A stretch of DNA of 11,315 bases from an uncultured Armatimonadota bacterium (GTDB lineage Bacteria; Armatimonadota; Fimbriimonadia; Fimbriimonadales; Fimbriimonadaceae), in assembly GCA_946478935.1 (NCBI GenBank), contig CAMLEL010000036.1, forward strand, positions 1-11,315. Direction: 5' to 3'. Position numbers and translations under genes: made by a program. The notes under the pieces are model-generated. The model was not told where the DNA came from. It saw only the letters and a program-made list of their open reading frames with translations, and searched no databases. Within the stretch, counting starts at the first letter, position 1, and each line of letters begins with the position of its first letter. Shown here in pieces: positions 7,684-11,315 of the stretch.

Positions 7684-7777
7684 ACTTGACAATAAAGTCT
7701 AGTTTGATCATTCGACCCAAATCTATACTTTTTTGTAGAGATTTAGGACTGCGTGATGATTCTTGGATCGGAGGCGC

Positions 7778-7811
7778 AAAAACAACTGAGCCTGGGTATT
7801 GCCCAGGCTCA
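7778..7811 (-). terminator. Rho-independent terminator of tRNA-Asn
   Basis: A perfect 10-bp stem (arms 7787-7796 and 7802-7811, TGAGCCTGGG and its complement) with a 5-nt loop. On the minus strand it is followed by GTTGTTTTTG. It begins 14 bp after the tRNA 3' end, in the right orientation to end the tRNA transcript before the prepilin promoter region. Confidence 0.82.
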
Positions 7812-7825
7812 AGAGTTGAAAGTGG

Positions 7826-7901
7826 TGGCTGCCGCAGTAGGACTCGAACCTACGACCCGCTGATTAACAGTCAGCTGCTCTACCGGCTGAGCTATGCGGC
7901 A
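7826..7901 (-). tRNA. tRNA-Asn (anticodon GTT), CCA encoded
   Basis: Read on the minus strand, the 76-nt gene folds as a standard cloverleaf. The acceptor stem is TGCCGCA with TGCGGCA (7 perfect pairs), followed by TA. The D arm is GCTC AGCCGGTA GAGC. The anticodon stem is GCTGA/TCAGC around loop CTGTTAA, so the anticodon is GTT, for asparagine. The T arm carries the invariant GGTTCGAGTCC. The discriminator is G, and the 3' CCA is encoded (7826-7828). No neighbouring tRNA is present; it is a single-gene transcript with its own terminator. Confidence 0.97.
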
Positions 7902-7942
7902 ATCGGACCGTGATGTTACCCTACGGACCGAAAGGTTTCAAG

Positions 7943-7972
7943 GCCCCGGAAGACTGGCTTGAACTCCGGGGC
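7943..7972 (-). terminator. Hairpin after the DUF4242-type gene, possible terminator
   Basis: Perfect 8-bp arms GCCCCGGA and TCCGGGGC (7943-7950, 7965-7972) with a 14-nt loop start 5 bp after the stop codon of the minus-strand gene. The following minus-strand sequence is only loosely T-rich (CTTGAAACCTTTC), so termination may be partial and read-through into the tRNA gene is possible. Confidence 0.5.
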
Positions 7973-7977
7973 ATGAG

Positions 7978-8274
7978 TCAGGCGCCGATTAGCGCAGGGC
8001 GGTATTCCGCCGTTGTGGGGTCAATCACTCGAACAACCTTTGTGATGGAGTCAAGAGGAAAGCCACCGATTTGGGCGTGGCGACGGATGGTGTCTTCGCT
8101 ATCTGCTACGTAGACGCAATAAATCTTGTCGTCTGTCACATAGCTATGCAGCCATTGGATGTTGCTGCCCATCTCGCTCAAAACCCCATTGGATTTCTCC
8201 GCAATCTTGCAGAGATCGCTCTCCGACAGTTTGCCTGCCCCATGGATCGTTCTCTCGATGACGTACTTTGGCAT
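7978..8274 (-). CDS. Small DUF4242-type protein
   Basis: The 98-residue product starts MPKYVIERTIHGAGKL and contains KIAEKSNGVL, IQWLHSYVTDDKIYCVYVA, IRRHAQIGGFP and a final VRVIDPTTAE. I recognise this as the DUF4242 family: small ferredoxin-like alpha/beta proteins, one characterised relative of which binds nickel. Its role here is not known. An in-frame start at 8301 would extend the protein by nine residues, but the Shine-Dalgarno AAAGGAGG (8281-8288) sits exactly 6 nt before the ATG at 8274, so that is the true start. The gene is divergent from glpX, sharing a 115-bp intergenic region. No signal peptide is present, so it is cytoplasmic. Confidence 0.88.
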   Translation of the reverse strand: MPKYVIERTIHGAGKLSESDLCKIAEKSNGVLSEMGSNIQWLHSYVTDDKIYCVYVADSEDTIRRHAQIGGFPLDSITKVVRVIDPTTAEYRPALIGA

Positions 8275-8280
8275 CGTGAA

Positions 8281-8288
8281 CCTCCTTT
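8281..8288 (-). promoter_or_regulatory. Strong Shine-Dalgarno fixing the start of the DUF4242-type gene
   Basis: AAAGGAGG on the minus strand, 6 nt upstream of the ATG at 8274. It is the closest match to the anti-SD complement in the window, and it overlaps the codons of the longer alternative reading that starts at 8301, which argues against that longer form. Confidence 0.82.
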
Positions 8289-8389
8289 TGATTCGACTCA
8301 TCGATCGTACCCGTTAATGCCGTTGACCCGCTTCTACAGTTTTATGATTGAAGTCGCCATGCGGCCCGGTTCTTGCGGTCATGTAAACT

Positions 8390-9397
8390 ATGACTATGGC
8401 GACGAAGCCACTTCCGATCTCCAACAATGGCGTTGCGAATCGTCAAAACCACCATCTCGACTTTCTGCGAGTCACTGAAGCTGCTGCTTTGAGCAGCGCG
8501 CGATGGGTTGGTAAAGGCAAACGCAATGAGGCCGACCAGAGCGCCTGCACCGCCATGCGGATCACGCTCAATGAACTTGATATGCAGGGCACTATCGTCA
8601 TTGGCGAGGGCGAACGTGACGAAGCGCCGATGCTTTACATCGGTGAGAAGCTAGGCTCCGGTGAGGGACCCAACATTCAGATCGCGGTCGATCCATTGGA
8701 AGGCACGAACCTTTGCGCCAATGGAACCCCAAACGCGATTTCGGTTTTAGCTGCGGCCATTGAGGGAGAAGGACGGCTCATGCACGCCCCAGATTGCTAC
8801 ATGGACAAGCTCGTAGTGGGCGCAGAAGCGGCCGGAGTCGTGGACATTACGCTGCCGCCAAGGGTCAATATTCGGCTTATGTCGAAAGCGTTGGGTAAGG
8901 ATGTCGACGAGTTGATCATTGGCATTTTGGACCGCCCGCGACATGAAGAGCTGATTGGCGAGCTCCGGGATGTTGGCGCTCGAGTTCACCTCATTCCCGA
9001 TGGCGACCTCTCGGTAGCAATCGCGGCCCTCGATCCTGATTCGGATATCGATGCTCTAATGGGCATTGGAGGGGCTCCCGAAGGAGTCATCACCGCCGCC
9101 GCCGTCCTTTGCTATGGTGGCGAAATGCAGGCCAAGCTTGTTTTCACAAAGGACGAGCAAAGAGAGCGGGCCTGCGGCATGGTGGATGGGGACGTGGATC
9201 GGGTGTTTACGACGAGAGATTTGGCTGACGGCAATGTTATGTTCAGCGCCACCGGCATCACTTCCGGTGATCTGCTAAAGGGTGTCCGCTACCGGCGCGG
9301 CTACGCCCTCACCGAGTCAATCGTGATGCGATCCACCAACGGCACGATCAGGCGCATTGAGACGATGCATCGTCACGTGGACCAGTACGAGTTTTAG
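8390..9397 (+). CDS. glpX: Class II fructose-1,6-bisphosphatase (GlpX type)
   Basis: It hydrolyses fructose-1,6-bisphosphate to fructose-6-phosphate in gluconeogenesis; some relatives also act on sedoheptulose-1,7-bisphosphate, which cannot be decided here. The 335 residues match the family length. Motifs in order: ALSSARWVGKGKRNEADQ (33-50), GTIVIGEGERDEAPML (67-82, acidic metal ligands), AVDPLEGTN (99-107), APDCYMDKLVVG (133-144), IPDGD (202-206), GIGGAPEGV (225-233) and a C-terminal TESIVMRSTNGTIRR (308-322). There are two in-frame ATGs, at 8390 and 8396, and neither has a Shine-Dalgarno. TAAACT (8384-8389) resembles a -10 box placed so that transcription would begin near the second ATG, hence a leaderless start is possible. 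It is followed at 18 bp by the amidase gene, so the two likely form an operon. Confidence 0.95.
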   Translation: MTMATKPLPISNNGVANRQNHHLDFLRVTEAAALSSARWVGKGKRNEADQSACTAMRITLNELDMQGTIVIGEGERDEAPMLYIGEKLGSGEGPNIQIAVDPLEGTNLCANGTPNAISVLAAAIEGEGRLMHAPDCYMDKLVVGAEAAGVVDITLPPRVNIRLMSKALGKDVDELIIGILDRPRHEELIGELRDVGARVHLIPDGDLSVAIAALDPDSDIDALMGIGGAPEGVITAAAVLCYGGEMQAKLVFTKDEQRERACGMVDGDVDRVFTTRDLADGNVMFSATGITSGDLLKGVRYRRGYALTESIVMRSTNGTIRRIETMHRHVDQYEF

Positions 9398-9415
9398 TCC
9401 GGGTACCTTGGAGCC

Positions 9416-10108
9416 GTGTATCGCGGCTTCCTGGCTCTATTATTGATTGGGTTCGTGCATTTGGCTCAGAGCCAATTGGCCGGAAAAACGATCTGCATCG
9501 ACCCCGGGCACCCCAGTGAAGTAGGTCGGGGAACGCGCGGTAAGAGCGTGACAGAACTGGAAGTCGTTTGGGAAATGGCGCTCTTGGTTAAGACGCGATT
9601 GGAAAAAATGGGCGCAAAGGTCGTCCTTACCAAGACTCACCGCGGTCAACTTGTGAAGAACCGCGATCGGGCAGAAATCGCGAACCGCGCCAAAGCGGAT
9701 TTGATGGTGAGGCTTCATTGCGATGCAGCAGCGGGAAGTGGTTTTGCCGTCTACTATCCAACTCAACAGGGCAAATCTCAGGGCGTCACCGGCCCCGCGC
9801 AAGATCTTCTCAAGATCCTGCCAGCAATTGCGGAGCGATTCCACTCGGAACTGGCGAAAGGCATGGTCGGCAAACTGAACGACCATGGCCTCAAATCAGA
9901 TTTGAAGACTGCGGTCGGGTCCCGGCAAGGAGCGCTCACCGGATCGATTTTCTCGAAAGTGCCGGTTGTTTTGGTGGAATTAGTAGTGCTGACCAATCCC
10001 AAGGACGAGGCGTTTATTGCTTCAGCAAAAGGAAAAACGCATTATGCCGGCGCGTTGGTCAGAGCGATTGTGGCCGCCGTTGGCAAATCTGCGAATTCCC
10101 GGCTATAA
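9416..10108 (+). CDS. Exported N-acetylmuramoyl-L-alanine amidase (Amidase_3 family)
   Basis: A zinc amidase that cuts the bond between N-acetylmuramic acid and L-alanine in peptidoglycan. The 230-residue product is a signal peptide (YRGFLALLLIGFVHLAQS, about 2-19) plus one catalytic domain with no visible wall-binding module. Family motifs: KTICIDPGHPSE with zinc ligand H32, TELEV with E48 or E50, LVKTRLEKMGAKVVLTKTH, RAEIANRAKADLMVRLHCD with zinc ligand H101, and PVVLVELVVLTNPKDEAFI with the catalytic glutamate E188. The RLHCD variant replaces the common S-hydrophobic-HAN/D. The start is GTG at 9416, with GGAG only 2 nt upstream, which is too close for a good ribosome site; no better start exists. 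It lies 18 bp behind glpX. Its last codons contain the promoter of the next transcript. Confidence 0.93.
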   Translation: MYRGFLALLLIGFVHLAQSQLAGKTICIDPGHPSEVGRGTRGKSVTELEVVWEMALLVKTRLEKMGAKVVLTKTHRGQLVKNRDRAEIANRAKADLMVRLHCDAAAGSGFAVYYPTQQGKSQGVTGPAQDLLKILPAIAERFHSELAKGMVGKLNDHGLKSDLKTAVGSRQGALTGSIFSKVPVVLVELVVLTNPKDEAFIASAKGKTHYAGALVRAIVAAVGKSANSRL

Positions 10109-10109
10109 T
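10080..10109 (+). promoter_or_regulatory. Sigma-70-type promoter of the B12-riboswitch leader
   Basis: TTGGCA (10080-10085) and a perfect TATAAT (10104-10109) are separated by 18 bp. Transcription would start near 10116, just at the 5' edge of the riboswitch fold. The promoter lies in the final codons of the amidase gene, and the -10 box contains that gene's TAA stop. The position relative to the riboswitch makes this the best-supported promoter in the window. Confidence 0.65.
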
Positions 10110-10115
10110 CACCTC

Positions 10116-10280
10116 GATTGCAGAGGTCGGCCCATCGTGGGCTGGCTGAAAGACGGGGAAAGTCCGGTGAAAACCCGGCGCTGTGCCGCAACGGTATTGG
10201 GATTGCGGACTGAAGCTTTAAGTTCAGAGAACTCCTTGTGCGGGGTTCCTGGGTGAAAGCTCAAGTCCAGATGGTTCCAG
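10116..10280 (+). ncRNA. Cobalamin (vitamin B12) riboswitch
   Basis: The core at 10155-10196 follows the cobalamin aptamer consensus in order: GGGGAA, CCGGTGAAAACCCGG (P5 arms 10164-10167 and 10175-10178), CGCTGTGCCGCAACGGTA. Upstream, GGTC (10125-10128) leads into a P3-like hairpin (GCCCA/TGGGC, 10130-10142) and CTGAAAGAC, as expected. Downstream a CTGAA...TTCAG hairpin is followed by CCTGGGTGAAAGC (10248-10260), resembling the usual GGGAAGGC, and AAGTCCAGA (10263-10271), resembling the AGTCxGGA box. The very end (TGGTTCC) departs from the usual ACCTGCC, so the closing helix is not clear. These RNAs normally repress B12 uptake, synthesis or B12-independent isozyme genes; here the next gene encodes a prepilin-like protein. 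RNase P RNA was considered because of GGAAAGTCCGG and rejected. Confidence 0.85.
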
Positions 10281-10434
10281 AGCCCGAATGCCCGCTTTGC
10301 AAGCGTCTTGTGAAGTCGTCGCCTACGAGCATAGGTGGTCAGGCAAGGGCAGCCCCGCACCCGAACCTTTCCCAAACTCCGACCGATGGCCTCACCCGTC
10401 CGCTCCGGCATACCGGGGCCGCAGGGAGGTTCAT
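10281..10434 (+). promoter_or_regulatory. Leader between riboswitch and prepilin gene; probable expression platform
   Basis: This 154-nt GC-rich stretch has no convincing gene and no T-run, so a transcription terminator is unlikely. It holds short hairpins (CGCTT/AAGCG near 10282-10294; CGCCTA/TAGGTG near 10320-10337) and, just before the ribosome site, GCTCCGG/CCGGGGC (10402-10408, 10413-10419, loop CATA). The Shine-Dalgarno AGGGAGG (10423-10429) lies 3 nt after that hairpin. CCTC at 10390-10393 could pair with its GAGG. Control of translation by hiding the ribosome site is the likeliest mechanism, but this is inference. Confidence 0.4.
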
Positions 10435-11205
10435 ATGCCAAATAAATCGATTCAAAGGGCTTTCACCCTCATCGAACTCCTCGTCGTCATTGCCATCATC
10501 GCCATCTTGGCGGCGATTCTCTTTCCCGTCTTCGCACAGGCAAAGGAGGCGGCCAAGAAGACTCAATCCATCAGCAATCTCAAGCAACTCAGCCTAGCTT
10601 GGCTGATGTACACGACGGACTATGACGACGTATGCATGCGCGTCAAATCAGACGGGCCAAACAAGATCTATTACTTTTGGGGAAGCTTCGATGGCACGAC
10701 GCTGCGTGAGGAGGAAGGGCTTCTCTATCCCTACACTCGCAACAAAGGGGTGCAAGCAGACCCATCGCTACCAACCACGCTGCGAACGGCGCTTGGCTTT
10801 ACCGGGTACGGATACAACTATGCCTACCTAAGCCCCAGCGACTTCATTCCTCCGACATGGGAAGAATCACCGCGCCCGGTTTCCTATTCGGCGATCGGTC
10901 AAGTCGCAGAAACCGTCGCATTTGGAAGCTGCGCCCGGCTGAACAACTGGGCTTATACGGCGCCGACGCTGGAAGGCAATGCCTACCTGGAGCCGCCGAC
11001 TTCGGATTTTCCAAGTTTCCAAGGTCGTCACTCGGGCATGGGCATCGTTGCTTGGGCCGATGGCCATGCCAAAGCTCGCAAGCCGACGATGCGTACGGGT
11101 GCTTTTGGCTACGGATTTAATGGCGCTGACTTTACTCCTCACCGACTCGGTGACATCGACCAAGACGGAGACTTCTCAACCAACGAACTCTTCGATCTGC
11201 AGTAG
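10435..11205 (+). CDS. Prepilin-like protein with H-x9-DG signature and C-terminal EF-hand loop
   Basis: The ATG at 10435 has a good Shine-Dalgarno (AGGGAGG, 10423-10429). An open frame reaches back to 10288, but those 49 codons lie in the leader RNA and would destroy the prepilin leader. The 256-residue product begins [18 protein letters not shown], with cleavage predicted between A9 and F10, E14 at +5, and a hydrophobic helix ending in [24 protein letters not shown] near the C-terminus gives H199-x9-D209-G210, the full family signature. The end carries [12 protein letters not shown] (240-251): D240, D242, D244, G245 and E251 occupy positions 1, 3, 5, 6 and 12 of a canonical EF-hand calcium loop. 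The leader and helix from A9 to K37 are identical to those of the other prepilin-like protein in this window; the rest has diverged. The upstream cobalamin riboswitch suggests B12 control. Function unknown; a membrane-anchored, externally exposed or pilus-like component is inferred. Confidence 0.92.
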   Translation: MPNKSIQRAFTLIELLVVIAIIAILAAILFPVFAQAKEAAKKTQSISNLKQLSLAWLMYTTDYDDVCMRVKSDGPNKIYYFWGSFDGTTLREEEGLLYPYTRNKGVQADPSLPTTLRTALGFTGYGYNYAYLSPSDFIPPTWEESPRPVSYSAIGQVAETVAFGSCARLNNWAYTAPTLEGNAYLEPPTSDFPSFQGRHSGMGIVAWADGHAKARKPTMRTGAFGYGFNGADFTPHRLGDIDQDGDFSTNELFDLQ

Positions 11206-11225
11206 GACGGTCCCCGACCGAGACA

Positions 11226-11258
11226 GGCTCGGGAATTCATAATATGGATTCCCGAGCC
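11226..11258. terminator. Hairpin after the second prepilin-like gene
   Basis: Arms GGCTCGGGAATTC (11226-11238) and GGATTCCCGAGCC (11246-11258) form 11 perfect pairs plus a G-T and a C-G, with a 7-nt loop. It starts 20 bp after the stop codon. No T-run follows on either strand, so it may be a weak or bidirectional terminator, or an RNA 3'-end stabiliser. Confidence 0.5.
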
Positions 11259-11265
11259 AACTTCC

Positions 11266-11315
11266 ATGACCCCTGTCGCGCCATCCGTCACCCACTTTCC
11301 CGGTCCAGTGTCTGC
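11266..11315 (+). CDS. Possible start of a further gene, cut by the window edge
   Basis: From the ATG at 11266 the frame is open to the edge (MTPVAPSVTHFPGPVS). An alternative ATG at 11244, in another frame and inside the hairpin, is also open. No Shine-Dalgarno is seen for either and 16 codons are too few to judge. A minus-strand gene ending here (a TGA at 11287-11289, for example) is equally possible. Confidence 0.2.
   Translation, partial: MTPVAPSVTHFPGPVS

Noticed and set aside
7684..7692. TTG start for the first prepilin-like gene
   Set aside because: The ATG three codons later gives the standard short basic leader; there is no Shine-Dalgarno supporting the TTG.
8275..8301. Longer start for the DUF4242-type protein
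   Set aside because: The added codons overlap the AAAGGAGG ribosome site that serves the ATG at 8274, and family members begin MPKYVIER.
10116..10430. RNase P RNA, suggested by GGAAAGTCCGG
   Set aside because: The other RNase P conserved regions (ACAGA-type and 3' GGCTTA segments) are absent, while the sequence after the match follows the cobalamin aptamer (GGTGAAAAxCCGG, CCGCAACGGTA).
10288..10434. 49-codon N-terminal extension of the second prepilin-like protein
   Set aside because: It lies in the riboswitch leader, would put 58 residues before the cleavage site, and a strong Shine-Dalgarno serves the ATG at 10435.
1..11315. Mobile elements, CRISPR arrays, attachment sites at the tRNA
   Set aside because: No transposase, integrase or direct-repeat arrays were seen, and the tRNA-Asn 3' end is not repeated elsewhere in the window.

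Overview
The window is about 11.3 kb of GC-moderate bacterial chromosome with ordinary gene density and no sign of phage, transposon or CRISPR sequence. Several traits point to Armatimonadota (Fimbriimonas-like), or less likely a planctomycete-type relative: two prepilin-like proteins with the same FTLIELLVV leader running into FPVFAQAK and an H-x9-D signature near the C-terminus, a PEP-CTERM exported protein, and a cyclase/STAND-ATPase/TPR giant. This placement is inference from protein style, not a database result.

Layout, left to right. A thioredoxin-fold C-terminus cut by the window edge (1-128) is followed closely by a secreted glycerophosphodiester phosphodiesterase (158-910). Next come a PEP-CTERM surface protein (1036-1671) with its own terminator, and a secreted beta-rich two-part protein (1838-2914) with a palindrome in its leader and a very strong terminator behind it. 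The start codon of the largest gene (2974-5847) lies three bases after that terminator's T-run. It encodes a class III nucleotide cyclase fused to an NB-ARC-like ATPase and a TPR array with an exact 40-residue period. Converging on it from the other strand is a two-gene unit: a prepilin-like protein (6904-7683) whose stop codon directly abuts the GTG start of a PepSY_TM membrane protein (5836-6903).

The next block on the minus strand holds tRNA-Asn(GTT) with an encoded CCA and its terminator, and a small DUF4242-type protein (7978-8274) with a near-perfect Shine-Dalgarno. Divergently, on the plus strand, are glpX (class II fructose-1,6-bisphosphatase, 8390-9397) and, 18 bp later, an exported N-acetylmuramoyl-L-alanine amidase (9416-10108).

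The most interesting part is the right end. A good sigma-70-type promoter overlaps the last codons of the amidase gene and drives a roughly 330-nt leader that contains a recognisable cobalamin (B12) riboswitch core. The leader precedes a second prepilin-like gene (10435-11205), whose C-terminus carries a full 12-residue EF-hand-type calcium loop. Vitamin B12 control of a pseudopilin-like surface protein would be unusual. The window ends in a hairpin and perhaps the first codons of another gene.
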